Assembly: GCA_022448265.1 (NCBI GenBank)
Contig: JAKVCC010000007.1
Coordinates: 30,791 to 94,790 of the forward strand
Length of the DNA: 64,000 nucleotides
Origin: Pirellulales bacterium
GTDB lineage: Bacteria; Planctomycetota; Planctomycetia; Pirellulales; Lacipirellulaceae
Direction of reading: 5' to 3'
Positions 55,423 through 64,000 of the stretch are shown here, piece by piece. The translations under genes and the position numbers were made by a program. Within the stretch, counting starts at the first letter, position 1. Each line of letters begins with the position of its first letter. The notes beneath the pieces were generated by a model that worked only from the letters and a program-made list of their open reading frames with translations, did no database searches and was not told where the DNA came from.

Positions 55423-56004
55423 GAAGGGCAGGGCGACCTAATTTTAACTCCTTGCCTACGGACTGCAACCTTTACAAAAACAGCTTTATTTGCGACAGAA
55501 ACAAAATCTCTAGAAGCCGACAGATGACGCGGCTCAAGAGGCTTTTGAGTAGTCCAATTTCAGATTTATTGGTATGCACATCAAGGTGCGGCGACGGCAC
55601 AGGATTGCTCCAGTAGTTCCGTTGCTTGGTCGTACAGCACTGGAGTTGCTCCCCGGTTTTGATCCCTTCGGCAAGAAACGTCCGGTGGAAAGACTAAAGC
55701 CGTCGACGTACTCCAGCAGTGTTGGATAGTCGTCTGTCATGGTACGTATGCGCGAGTGCGGGATTCCTACTGCTCTAAATTTGGCAAAATAATCAGCACA
55801 AAAAACAGGTTGCCAGCTGACTGCGTGTGGAAAAAGTCTCTACAGGTGAGGCAATGGATCCACCTGTTCATCCAGTATCGACAACGCCAGTGATCGTAAG
55901 AGCTTGCCTTTTCAGGAAATAACTATTAAAGTTCGGGAGCTTTTTTCCCGTTTTTCGGTCGATGAAAGTTGGCCAGGCTGCGCCCATTCGCTGACGAGGC
56001 CCTC
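55423..56004. other. Spacer of 0.58 kb, nothing recognised
   Basis: Divergent spacer before the sulfatase. A minus-strand open frame at 55534-55740 has no family resemblance or start signal. No RNA gene seen. Confidence 0.4.
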
Positions 56005-57462
56005 GTGGGGAGAATTTGGATTGCCATTTGCCTCGCCCTTGGATTCGCTGCCTATACGGCGCGCGCCCAGGCGAGCCTGCCGAACATTGTCGTCATGTTC
56101 ATTGACGACATGGGATATGCGGACATCGGTCCCTTCGGGGCCACTTCTTATAAGACGCCCCATTTGGACCGAATGGCCAGTCGCGGCATGCGATTTTCTG
56201 ATTTCCAGGTATCGTCGCCGGTCTGCTCGGCATCGCGCTCGGCGTTGATGACCGGATGCTATCACAAGCGAATCGGTATTCACGGGGCGCTCGGGCCGTC
56301 CGCTAAGCACGGGATTCATGCCAACGAAATGACGCTCGCAGAAGTGTGCAAACAAAAGGGGTACGCTACGGCCTGCTATGGCAAGTGGCATCTAGGCCAC
56401 CATCCCAAATTTCTTCCCACCAATCATGGGTTCGACGAATATTTTGGCCTGCCATATTCCAATGACATGTGGCCCTATCATCCCAAGGTTCTACATCTGC
56501 CAATGGCAAAACGGCTTGAGCGCTGGCCCCATTTACCCTTGATCGAAGGGACGCAGATTCTTAATCCGGAGGTTTCCGAAGAAGATCAGAAGCTTTTGAC
56601 TCGACAGTACACAGAGCGCGCTGTCGATTTTATCGGTCGCAACGCGGACCGGCCTTTTTTTGTCTACGTGCCTCATAGCATGGTACATGTACCGCTCTTC
56701 GTTTCCGACGCGTTCGATGGAAAAAGTGGAGCTGGCCTTTTTGGTGATGTGGTGATGGAAATCGATTGGTCGATGGGCGAAATTCTCGGGGCGCTAAAAT
56801 CGCACGGCCTCGAAAAAAACACCTTGGTCATCTTCACAACAGACAACGGTCCGTGGCTAAGTTACGGAGAACATGCCGGCTCGGCGATGCCGCTCCGCGA
56901 AGGCAAGGCGACGACGTTTGAAGGTGGTGGCCGCGTGCCAACGCTCATGCAGTGGCCCGGCAAGATTCCGGCGGGCTCCGAATGCCATGAACTCGCATCG
57001 ACCCTCGACATCTTGCCGACGGTTGCCCATTTGATCGGTGCCAATTTTCCAAATCACACTATCGATGGCAAAGACATCCGACCGCTAATCTTTGGCAAAC
57101 CGGGCGCGAAGTCGCCCCATGCCTACTACTACCACTATTTTGCCAACGGGGCCTTAGAGGCGATTCGAGATCGGCGGTGGAAGCTTCATTTTCCGCATAA
57201 ATACCACAGTGCACGCGATGGTGGCAAGGACGGCCTGCCCGTGGGCAGTGACCAGAAGCAAATCGATCTTTCTTTATATGACTTGAAACGCGATGTTAGC
57301 GAATCTATTGACGTATCGGCCCGGCACCCTGATGTCGTAACTCGCCTGCAAGCCGCTGCTGAGGTGGCGCGCGGCGAACTGGGAGACCGATTGACCCAGC
57401 GGCAGGGCACGGGCGTAAGGCCCGCCGGAAAACTCGAGGCGGAGGACGCCCGACTGAAGTAG
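56005..57462 (+). CDS. Type I sulfatase, exported
   Basis: About 485 residues if translation begins at GTG 56005 (GAGG five bases upstream); a TTG at 55969 is another possibility. A signal peptide (IWIAICLALGFAAYTARA) precedes the alkaline-phosphatase fold: VMFIDDMGYADIG with metal Asp34/35, and the formylglycine motif C-x-A-x-R (CSASRSALMTG, Cys74), so a sulfatase-modifying enzyme must mature it. GKWHLGHH and TDNGPW are further landmarks. Substrate is likely a sulfated polysaccharide; relatives act on carrageenan, fucan or heparan-type glycans. Two MFS transporters follow downstream. Confidence 0.93.
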   Translation: MGRIWIAICLALGFAAYTARAQASLPNIVVMFIDDMGYADIGPFGATSYKTPHLDRMASRGMRFSDFQVSSPVCSASRSALMTGCYHKRIGIHGALGPSAKHGIHANEMTLAEVCKQKGYATACYGKWHLGHHPKFLPTNHGFDEYFGLPYSNDMWPYHPKVLHLPMAKRLERWPHLPLIEGTQILNPEVSEEDQKLLTRQYTERAVDFIGRNADRPFFVYVPHSMVHVPLFVSDAFDGKSGAGLFGDVVMEIDWSMGEILGALKSHGLEKNTLVIFTTDNGPWLSYGEHAGSAMPLREGKATTFEGGGRVPTLMQWPGKIPAGSECHELASTLDILPTVAHLIGANFPNHTIDGKDIRPLIFGKPGAKSPHAYYYHYFANGALEAIRDRRWKLHFPHKYHSARDGGKDGLPVGSDQKQIDLSLYDLKRDVSESIDVSARHPDVVTRLQAAAEVARGELGDRLTQRQGTGVRPAGKLEAEDARLK

Positions 57463-57524
57463 CCCACCCAAAGTGGCGAGCGAAGCGGTTGCATTTTGCC
57501 GCCGCGGTGAAGGGGTTTTTTAAA

Positions 57525-57875
57525 ATGATCCAACAAATTTCAGTCGGAATAGGAAACCTGGATTACGCCCGCTCGGCCACCGCCAAGGCGATCGCGCTAG
57601 CCAAAGAGCTGCGCGAGAGTCGGCTTGATGATGTGCATCCGGTAATCGACGTGCCGGAGGTGCGCTTTGCAGCGGAGTGCGAGCAAGCCGGCGTTGAATA
57701 TCATTTGCAACGCGAGACAGGCGAGGCACTGCCAGCCGAAGCGGCGAGTTATTGTCGCGTGGACGGCTATCAGCCGAAGGCCGGATGTGCCCCCAAGCCT
57801 CCTTTGTTCAGCTTGCTGCCTTACACCTCTGAGTGGGGCGCAGTGCGGAATTGTCGTTTTTTTTTGGCGCAATGA
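57525..57875 (+). CDS. Uncertain small gene downstream of the sulfatase
   Basis: A 116-codon frame starting MIQQISVGIGNLDYARSATA. Its middle (AKAIALAKELRESRLDDVHP and VEYHLQRETGEALPAEAA) has codon use like a real gene, while the last 25 residues look random, as if a frameshift had cut off the natural end. No family recognised. It could be a decayed gene, a small gene or chance. Confidence 0.3.
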   Translation: MIQQISVGIGNLDYARSATAKAIALAKELRESRLDDVHPVIDVPEVRFAAECEQAGVEYHLQRETGEALPAEAASYCRVDGYQPKAGCAPKPPLFSLLPYTSEWGAVRNCRFFLAQ

Positions 57876-57894
57876 TGCGCACAACAATTTTTTT
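57867..57894 (+). terminator. Possible intrinsic terminator before the MFS gene
   Basis: Stem GCGCA/TGCGC (57867-57880) with loop ATGA, followed after seven bases by seven T residues. It would end transcripts from the sulfatase. Confidence 0.45.
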
Positions 57895-57931
57895 ACAATC
57901 GCTTTTCACCCGAAGAATTAAGGTTAAATAA

Positions 57932-59491
57932 ATGGAAACCAATAATGATCAGCGAGTCTTCTGGGGCTGCTTCATTGCTCTGGTCACAACCTCTTTCGGA
58001 TTTATCACGAGAATGTTTCTTCTCGATGATCCAACAATCACCACCGACCTGCTGCAACTCGACGATGCAGAGGTTGGGATGTTCAAGGGCATCCAGATCT
58101 GGCCCTTTGCAATCAGCATCATCGGCTTCAGCTTGATCATTGACAAAGTTGGCTACAAGTTCTCGATGATATTTTCTGCAGTCTGTCAGATCATCTGGGC
58201 CGTCATAGGCATCACCGGTCTCTATGTGGCCGCCGACAACCCGGAACTTGCCAAGTCATTGCTGTTCTGGGGCGGACTTATCCTTGCCTTAGGAAACGGA
58301 ACGGTTGAGGCTTTCATTAATCCTGTCGTTGCCACGATTTTTGATAAGGACAAGACCAAGTGGCTGAATATCCTGCACGCCGGTTGGCCCGGCGGACTGG
58401 TTATCGCCGGTATTATTACCATCATGATGGGAGATGCTGGTTGGGGGCTCAAGCTGGGAATCATCATCGTCCCAGCAATCATCTACTTCCTGATGCTCAT
58501 CAAGTGCACTTTCCCAGTTCAGGAACGGGTCTCGGCCGGAGTCAGCTACAAGGACATGTTGAAGGAATTCGGATTTGGCGGTGCCGCAGTTGTTGCATTC
58601 CTCATCTTCCTGCAATTGGACCAGACGTTCCCTGGCGGTTACACAACGCTGTTTATGATCCTCTGCGCAGGCATGGCCGTGACTCTTGGCGTCTATACCA
58701 TGAGTCTTGGGCGCCCGCTGATGTTTGTGCTTATCCTGATCATGGCGCCGCTGGCCACGACAGAAATCGGCACAGACGGATGGATTTCAGGGATTATGGC
58801 CGGTATTGTGGATTTCCACGCCGGGTGGATTCTCGTATACACCTCAGTCATCATGATGGTATTGCGATTCTACGCAGGACCGATTGTGCACGCGCTGCAA
58901 CCTGTGCCGCTGTTGATTCTCAGCTCTGTCTTGGCCATCGCGGGACTGATTGCTCTCTCAGGAGCCAGCGGAGTCGCACTGATCTTCGGGGCAGCCACCC
59001 TTTATGCCCTCGGTAAAACCTTCTTCTGGCCAACAATGCTTGGTATTGTTTCCGAGCAAACCCCGAAGGGAGGAGCACTGACACTAAACTCCGTGTCAGG
59101 CATTGGCATGCTGGCTGTCGGTGTCCTGGGATTCCCCTACATCGGCGCCTTGCAGGAGCAAAAAGCAGTTAGTGAAGTGGCCAAGGTGGAATCGGCAGCG
59201 GCAGTTCCCAACTTGCTGGACAATGGCAAGGTCACTTCTTCCGCTCTCGAAGAAAAGGCTATTTACTACGGCACAATCAAGTATCAGACATGGAAAGACG
59301 GTGAGCTTGATAAGCTTCTTGAAGGCCAGCCCGATGACACCAAAAAATCTATCGCGGCAGCAAAAGATAGCAGTGGCCAAAAAGCACTCGCGGACATGGC
59401 CGTCTTCCCGGTAATCATGCTTGTTGCCTATACCCTGATCTTCCTCTACTTCAAAGCTCAAGGTGGGTACAAAGCTAAAGTTCTTGATTGA
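57932..59491 (+). CDS. MFS transporter
   Basis: A 519-residue major facilitator with about twelve helices. Landmarks: the first helices (GCFIALVTTSFGFITRMF, then VGMFKGIQIWPFAISIIGF), LILALGNGTVEAFINPVVAT, TFFWPTMLGIVSEQTPKGGA. A soluble, charged loop (about 395-480) lies before the last helix. Resembles carbohydrate-associated MFS proteins of planctomycetes and Bacteroidetes. The next MFS gene follows 24 bases downstream, probably in one transcript. Substrate unknown; sugar fragments released by the sulfatase are a reasonable guess. Confidence 0.88.
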   Translation: METNNDQRVFWGCFIALVTTSFGFITRMFLLDDPTITTDLLQLDDAEVGMFKGIQIWPFAISIIGFSLIIDKVGYKFSMIFSAVCQIIWAVIGITGLYVAADNPELAKSLLFWGGLILALGNGTVEAFINPVVATIFDKDKTKWLNILHAGWPGGLVIAGIITIMMGDAGWGLKLGIIIVPAIIYFLMLIKCTFPVQERVSAGVSYKDMLKEFGFGGAAVVAFLIFLQLDQTFPGGYTTLFMILCAGMAVTLGVYTMSLGRPLMFVLILIMAPLATTEIGTDGWISGIMAGIVDFHAGWILVYTSVIMMVLRFYAGPIVHALQPVPLLILSSVLAIAGLIALSGASGVALIFGAATLYALGKTFFWPTMLGIVSEQTPKGGALTLNSVSGIGMLAVGVLGFPYIGALQEQKAVSEVAKVESAAAVPNLLDNGKVTSSALEEKAIYYGTIKYQTWKDGELDKLLEGQPDDTKKSIAAAKDSSGQKALADMAVFPVIMLVAYTLIFLYFKAQGGYKAKVLD

Positions 59492-59515
59492 GTAAAGAAA
59501 TTATACGGTCCGTGA

Positions 59516-60898
59516 GTGAAGCTGCTAAGTAACAGAGAAGTTAATGACTATGGTTCAGAGCACATCTACGGGGATAACCACGTGAACGCAGTCCAGCATC
59601 GACTCAGCATGATGATGTTTCTGCAATTTTTTCTGTGGGGCGCCTGGTTCGCTACCTTGGGACAATGTTTAGGCGAACACGGCCTCGCTGAGATTATTGC
59701 TGCGTCCTACGGCGCCGCACCGATCGCTGCCATTATTTCCCCTCTGTTTCTGGGCCTGATTGCAGATCGATTTTTTCCATCCCAAATCGTGATGGGCGTG
59801 TTACTGTTGGCCGGCGGAGCGTTACTGTGGTTGGCACCCGGGTGCGCAGAGGCAGGCGACAGTAACACATTGTGGTGGCTTTTTCTGGGCCATCTTCTCT
59901 GTTACATGCCAACACTAGGTCTGGGAAATTCGATCGCCTTTGCAAACATAAACGACCAGAGCCAGTTCCCCAAGATTCGCGTTTGGGGGACGATCGGCTG
60001 GATCGCTGCTGGACTGCTAGTGGGATTCAGCGGTTGGTCGGCAGATTTCAAGATATTCACACTGGCAGGGGCGACCTCTATCTTGCTCGGGCTGTATAGT
60101 TTCACCCTGCCTCATACGCCGCCACCCGCAAAAGATAAACCGATCAGCTTCCGCACGCTGCTAATGCTCGACGCCCTGGCCCTATTGGCCAACGTGCCGT
60201 TTTTGGTCTTTATCATCTGTTCGACTCTGGTTTGTATTCCCTTGGCTTATTACTACAGCTTTACGTCGAACCTTTTGGCGCAAATTGGCTTTGACCAGCC
60301 CGCTTCGACGATGACGTTGGGCCAGATGAGCGAAGTTTTTTTTATGCTCTTGATTCCCTTCTTTTTTCGCAAGCTCGGTGTGAAATGGATGATCCTGATT
60401 GGTATGGCAGCCTGGGTGGCCCGGTATCTGCTTTTCGCTTTTGGGGCAGCTGATCAAGTAACCTGGATGATTCTTCTAGCCGTTCTCCTCCACGGCGTTT
60501 GTTACGACTTCTTCTTTGTTACCGGATTCATGTACACCGATCAGAGGGCACCTGCGCACGTGCGCGGTCAAGCACAGAGCATGCTGGTGTTCTTCACCCA
60601 AGGCGTTGGCATGTACTTTGGTTACATGATCGCTGGGGATCGCTTTGGCAAGACGGTGACGACCTACGCTTCACTTAACGAGGCAATCAATACACAAAAA
60701 ATAAGCGAGTCGCTTACTTTTGGTGAGTCGCTTGGTCGCATGTTCTCAGTGGCACGTCCCGACCAACTGGATCCAGCGCTAGTTCGTGAGACAATGACCG
60801 AGTGGAAAAGTTTTTGGCTGCTCCCAGCCGGCATGGCCGCTACGGTACTGGTTATCTTTCTGGCAACCTTCCACGAGAAAAAAGAGGGAGGGGCGTAG
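59516..60898 (+). CDS. Nucleoside:H+ symporter-type MFS transporter (NHS family)
   Basis: A 460-residue MFS protein resembling NupG/XapB. The core begins at MMMFLQFFLWGAWFATLG; helices with GAAPIAAIISPLFLGLIADRF, CYMPTLGLGNSIAFANINDQ and LLHGVCYDFFFVTGFMYTDQ are typical. GTG at 59516 is used; a second GTG at 59582 is also possible. Together with the preceding MFS it may import sugars or nucleosides. Specificity within this family varies widely. Confidence 0.88.
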   Translation: MKLLSNREVNDYGSEHIYGDNHVNAVQHRLSMMMFLQFFLWGAWFATLGQCLGEHGLAEIIAASYGAAPIAAIISPLFLGLIADRFFPSQIVMGVLLLAGGALLWLAPGCAEAGDSNTLWWLFLGHLLCYMPTLGLGNSIAFANINDQSQFPKIRVWGTIGWIAAGLLVGFSGWSADFKIFTLAGATSILLGLYSFTLPHTPPPAKDKPISFRTLLMLDALALLANVPFLVFIICSTLVCIPLAYYYSFTSNLLAQIGFDQPASTMTLGQMSEVFFMLLIPFFFRKLGVKWMILIGMAAWVARYLLFAFGAADQVTWMILLAVLLHGVCYDFFFVTGFMYTDQRAPAHVRGQAQSMLVFFTQGVGMYFGYMIAGDRFGKTVTTYASLNEAINTQKISESLTFGESLGRMFSVARPDQLDPALVRETMTEWKSFWLLPAGMAATVLVIFLATFHEKKEGGA

Positions 60899-61424
60899 TC
60901 GAGGACTGAAGGGGGCAGGTCCAAGTCCTCGACTTATCCGTACTCATATCCACATGGACACATCGCCATCACGCGCGAGTAGTTGTTGGCTGCATGAGCG
61001 TTTCTCTATGTGCCCAAGTCAGAAATGAACTAAATGCATATAAACACCTGGAGGGTTTCCAAGGTTTTACGTAAGGAAATCCTGCAACGGCACGCGCCAA
61101 CAACGCTATCTGCCGCGAAAACCACCCTTGGTTGGCATTCCACCGGATAACGCCCGAGGCTGCCATTGGATTTTTGGCTACTTGGTTGCCGCGCTGGCGT
61201 TGCGAACCAGCAGGACCGCGGTCATCTGACCGCAGAAGGCCAGGGCAAACCAAAACGGCAGCCAGAGCCTGGCAGTCTCTTGTGAAATTAAGAGAAAACA
61301 CGTATTTGGTGATTTAAAAGGTAAGTTGCCCGCTAGAACTGCCGCAAAAGAGCTCTAGGGGTCTAGGTGGCATTTCAGGTGGCGCGCGGCCGTGGGGCTG
61401 TCGGCCAATGACACCGGCGCGAAG
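60899..61424. other. Spacer of 0.53 kb, nothing recognised
   Basis: Between the NHS-type transporter and the tRNA-Cys terminator. No gene or RNA was supported; open frames here have no start signals. Confidence 0.45.
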
Positions 61425-61446
61425 AAAAACCCTGCAAACGCAGGGT
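61425..61446 (-). terminator. Intrinsic terminator of tRNA-Cys
   Basis: On the minus strand a 7-bp perfect stem ACCCTGC/GCAGGGT with a 4-base loop is followed by five T residues, ten bases past the tRNA 3' end. Confidence 0.85.
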
Positions 61447-61455
61447 CTTAAGAAG

Positions 61456-61527
61456 AGGCGCCGGGCGGATTCGAACCGCCGATGTCGGATTTGCAATCCG
61501 ATGCCTTAGCCACTTGGCCACGGCGCC
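61456..61527 (-). tRNA. tRNA-Cys (anticodon GCA)
   Basis: 72-base cloverleaf on the minus strand: acceptor GGCGCCG/CGGCGCC, anticodon stem TCGGA/TCCGA around TTGCAAA (anticodon GCA), T arm with TTCGAAT, discriminator U as usual for tRNA-Cys. CCA not encoded. Confidence 0.95.
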
Positions 61528-61822
61528 GTCATGTTTGTCGCCTCGAACCGGTTTGTCGTAACGGAACTGGCAAAGGCTCCCCAAACCTGGAGTCTCTAAG
61601 GTGGACTCTCTGCCGGGAAAGCTAAGCAATCAGCTACTCTTGGTCAAGTGCAACCTCTATAGGGCCTGGAGCCGCTCGGCAATTTGAGCGGACATTGCGA
61701 GTTGCAAAGAATAGGCCTCGTGGGGCGGTTTTTTTGCAGGCATCGGCCCAGGTATATCGATGCATGTAGATAGCAGCTAGGCACCCGAGGGTGCCATTTC
61801 ATAGCTAGGAGAGGGCACCGCG

Positions 61823-62179
61823 ATGATCCAGGAAATGGCTAAGCTCATTGGCGCAGGCAATTTTTTTGAGGCAGCGCCTCCGGGCGCAACTGACGCCCTA
61901 GTCCGGCAGGTCGTGGCATCGAGTGCCGCCGCAGTATGCGAACGGGTCGCACACGAGATCGAAACTATGTCACTGCCGGAGGCCCGAGGCTATGTGAGGG
62001 CGCGTGCCGCCCAGGTTGTCATCCGCGAAACCCGCCTGGCAATTAACGATCTTTCGAAAGCCGACCCGGTCTGGTTGCAAGCTGTTGCTCGATCCGCGAC
62101 CGAGCAGCTTGTGGCGGTGGTTCTGCGGCAGATGCGAATCGGTATTCCGCAACTCGCAGCCCCGCGCATGGCCGCATAA
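61823..62179 (+). CDS. Hypothetical helical protein, 118 residues
   Basis: Preceded by GGAGAGG. The sequence (EMAKLIGAGNFFEAAPPGAT, then VVASSAAAVCERVAHEIETM, RAAQVVIRETRLAINDLS) is mostly amphipathic helix, with no signal peptide or membrane helix. No family recognised. A second small gene begins 24 bases after its stop, so they are probably co-transcribed. Confidence 0.7.
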   Translation: MIQEMAKLIGAGNFFEAAPPGATDALVRQVVASSAAAVCERVAHEIETMSLPEARGYVRARAAQVVIRETRLAINDLSKADPVWLQAVARSATEQLVAVVLRQMRIGIPQLAAPRMAA

Positions 62180-62203
62180 ACAAAGATTGCGCCTCACAAG
62201 CCC

Positions 62204-62542
62204 ATGGATACCAACGGCTACCCGTCCTTGCCCAATCTGGCTCAGGTGCATGCCCGGCTTTCCACAAATAGCCGCCGCGTCGAAACGGTGGTCGATGCAC
62301 AGCTAGGCGGCATCGAACAATTACTCTCGGCAACGATTGCTGAGGATTGGGAAGGAGTCGCTCAGGCGACACGTTACCTAGCGGAACAGGATCCGGATGA
62401 GGTGGAAACCGATATCATTCGCAAAGCGCGTTACGTCTTTGAAGAGCTGCGTCAAACGCCGGTTGGCACCAAAAAACCGAAACACCTGGAAACTCTTTTA
62501 GCCGCCTGTCGAACTACCAGAAAAAATCATCTTGGCCAATAG
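62204..62542 (+). CDS. Hypothetical helical protein, 112 residues
   Basis: Follows the previous gene closely. The protein is helical and charged (RRVETVVDAQLGGIEQLLSA, EDWEGVAQATRYLAEQDPDE, ARYVFEELRQTP) and ends in a basic tail. The spacing of helices recalls HPt or four-helix modules, but no phosphoryl His motif is obvious. Unknown function. Confidence 0.7.
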   Translation: MDTNGYPSLPNLAQVHARLSTNSRRVETVVDAQLGGIEQLLSATIAEDWEGVAQATRYLAEQDPDEVETDIIRKARYVFEELRQTPVGTKKPKHLETLLAACRTTRKNHLGQ

Positions 62543-62666
62543 TTGGCCGATGCCGTTAGAGAGTGCGTCAGTCTCCCCTGCCGTTGCGCCTCGTGCTGCG
62601 CGCCTACCAACCTCTTGGTACGTGCGCACTAATGAACATCCAACCGGGATGGGAATCTGGCCCGCG

Positions 62667-63062
62667 TCAATAGAATCGGTAGAAGGGCAGTGGGGCGTAT
62701 GCGCGGCTACGAATACTTAGATCGCGCGAATACTGGAGTCGCCCTGTTTTTTTCCACGCCAGACTATTGGTTGCTGTAAAGGGAATAGCTGCGGCAGGTG
62801 GCCTGCTGGGAGAGTATCCCAGAGCCCGATAGGCTGCGAGTCGAGCCATCCGTTGCCTGGCCCTAGCCTCCGATTTCTGCTGGGCGCTTGTTTGTTTTGT
62901 GACAATCTGGGAGCTGGGACTGTAATACCCGTTCTTGGCATGCTTCGCCGCCGCACGGTCACCCCCCACCTCCTGGCCCTGGCAAGAGGGCGCGTATGCC
63001 AGCATGCAAGCCCAACACGTGGCAAATAGCAATAAATGGGCGGGCAATGTAAATCGCTTCAT
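62667..63062 (-). CDS. Secreted small basic protein, unknown
   Basis: 131 residues from ATG 63062: a signal peptide (LPAHLLLFATCWACMLAYA, cleavage near CQGQ) and a mature basic part rich in Arg, Ala and Ser (KSEARARQRMARLAAYRALG) ending with Tyr-rich residues (YAPLPFYRFY). No family recognised. The ribosome-binding site is weak. Confidence 0.6.
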   Translation of the reverse strand: MKRFTLPAHLLLFATCWACMLAYAPSCQGQEVGGDRAAAKHAKNGYYSPSSQIVTKQTSAQQKSEARARQRMARLAAYRALGYSPSRPPAAAIPFTATNSLAWKKTGRLQYSRDLSIRSRAYAPLPFYRFY

Positions 63063-63430
63063 AATTACAACTCTCGAATAGACATGGTCGCCCCCCGCGC
63101 GGCGCGGGCGACCGTATAAGAACGTTTCTTCGGTTAAACAGGGCATCAACACACCCTGTCCCCAGTGTCGGCGTACAACTGGGGCCCCGATAAGCCTGAT
63201 CTGCCTCCGCTGCGTTCAATTCCCGTTGGCCATGTGAGTCAGGCAAGTTGTGGTGACTTTAGGGGCAACCCGTCGGCTGATTCCGTGCCAATCCATATCA
63301 GCCGGCCCAAACAGCAAGGTCTTTTTATTTGGCCTCGGAATTTTTTAGCCCCGGCCTCTACGAACCGGAAACCGGTCCATCGTCAACAGGCCCGCAGCAG
63401 GTTCGACTCAGTTCTCCCCTCCTGGCAACC
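63063..63430. other. Spacer of 0.37 kb, nothing recognised
   Basis: Between the small secreted protein and uvrB. No gene, RNA or repeat was supported. Confidence 0.4.
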
Positions 63431-64000
63431 CTACACGTTGCGTTTGGGGTGGGGAACCCGATGGGAGGATTTTTCCTTTGCGTGCTTCCGACGACCCTTG
63501 CCTCGCGGTGTAGATTTTTCGATGGTGTCGATCGGCTGCCCCACGGCCTCGCGCATTTTCTCGATTCGATCGCGCAAGACTCCAGCCCGTTCGAACTCCA
63601 AGCTTTCAGCTGCGTCGTGCATCTCAGATTCCAACTCCGAAATATACTCCTCGGTAATGTATTGTGTCTCATCAGTGCGTCCCACCGCCGCATTCGCTTG
63701 GGCATGCGCCATCGCTTCGGACTCAATACCTCTGTGAATCGCCTTGCGAATCGTTTCTGGCTTCACGCCATGCTTTTTGTTGTACGCTTCTTGCAACTTG
63801 CGGCGTCGCTCGGTTTCATCAATCGCGCGTTGCATCGAACCGGTCATCTTGTCGGCGTACAAAATGACCTTGGAGTTCACATTGCGCGCTGCTCGTCCAA
63901 TCGTTTGCATAAGCGATGTTTCGCTCCGCAAGAATCCCTCCTTGTCGGCGTCGAGTATGGCGACCAGCGATACTTCAGGCAGGTCAAGCCCTTCACGCAA
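63431..64000 (-). CDS. uvrB: UvrABC excinuclease subunit B, C-terminal part, cut by window edge
   Basis: The 3' end of uvrB on the minus strand; 189 residues are visible and the gene continues past the right edge. Helicase motif VI (QTIGRAARN) is at about visible residue 33, and the C-terminal UVR domain ([20 protein letters not shown]) that binds UvrC lies at 120-155. The tail is strongly basic ([20 protein letters not shown]). Function: damage verification and loading of the incision complex in nucleotide excision repair. Certain. Confidence 0.97.
   Translation of the reverse strand: MREGLDLPEVSLVAILDADKEGFLRSETSLMQTIGRAARNVNSKVILYADKMTGSMQRAIDETERRRKLQEAYNKKHGVKPETIRKAIHRGIESEAMAHAQANAAVGRTDETQYITEEYISELESEMHDAAESLEFERAGVLRDRIEKMREAVGQPIDTIEKSTPRGKGRRKHAKEKSSHRVPHPKRNV

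Noticed and set aside
55534..55740. Minus-strand open frame before the sulfatase, considered as a transposase fragment
   Set aside because: No transposase motif could be identified.

Overview
The window reads as a planctomycete chromosome, most likely Pirellulales. The signs are two PSD1 cytochrome (DUF1549/DUF1553) plus DUF1501 gene pairs, a PEP-CTERM protein, a DUF1559-type C-terminal tail, DUF1080 and DUF6263 proteins, Tat-exported oxidoreductases, a sulfatase, frequent signal peptides and many long gene-free spacers. No rRNA, CRISPR array, intact prophage or intact insertion sequence was seen. Taxonomy is inferred from protein content only.

Layout. 1-8.4 kb: the 3' part of metH, a membrane-anchored MsrA-MsrB fusion, a secreted unknown, the ammonium transporter and P-II pair, and a small lipoprotein carrying a DUF1559 C-terminal tail. 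8.6-18 kb: tRNA-Glu with terminator, an ABC ATPase with a large membrane partner and a MazG-like protein, a Rieske ferredoxin, then pgi, an MBL-fold hydrolase and a DUF6263 protein in one run, and archaeal-type phosphoglycerate mutase. 18-27.5 kb: a cytochrome c/leucine-rich-repeat protein, ilvD, a glycosyltransferase, xylA overlapping a C45-type hydrolase, and a secreted cyclophilin with dockerin-like and PEP-CTERM segments. 27.5-28.3 kb: tRNA-Leu with remnants of a tyrosine integrase and an acyl-CoA ligase. 28.3-45.5 kb: secreted or extracytoplasmic functions (lipoprotein, DUF1080, two PSD1/DUF1501 pairs, lactonase, MFS exporter, a PQQ dehydrogenase with embedded cytochrome c, a TIM-barrel isomerase), plus a decayed REP-associated transposase beside a perfect palindrome. 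45.5-54 kb: an SDR, a divergent Nramp-like transporter, mannonate dehydratase, a tandem Dabb protein, and a divergent nucleobase cluster (PreA-like, ureidopropionase-like, deaminase, AMP nucleosidase). 54-64 kb: a Gfo/Idh/MocA oxidoreductase, a sulfatase, two MFS transporters, tRNA-Cys with terminator, three small unknowns and the 3' part of uvrB.

Together the genes suggest an aerobic heterotroph that degrades sulfated or complex polysaccharides (sulfatase, DUF1080, PSD1/DUF1501, PQQ dehydrogenase, lactonase, xylose isomerase, mannonate dehydratase) with ordinary central metabolism. I did not find a clear new defence or biosynthetic system. The most unusual items are a dispersed imperfect repeat with matched spacing in three intergenic regions, the RAYT remnant with palindrome, the lipoprotein/DUF1559-tail chimera, the integrase scar at tRNA-Leu, the cytochrome/LRR chimera and the divergent Nramp protein with a soluble insert.
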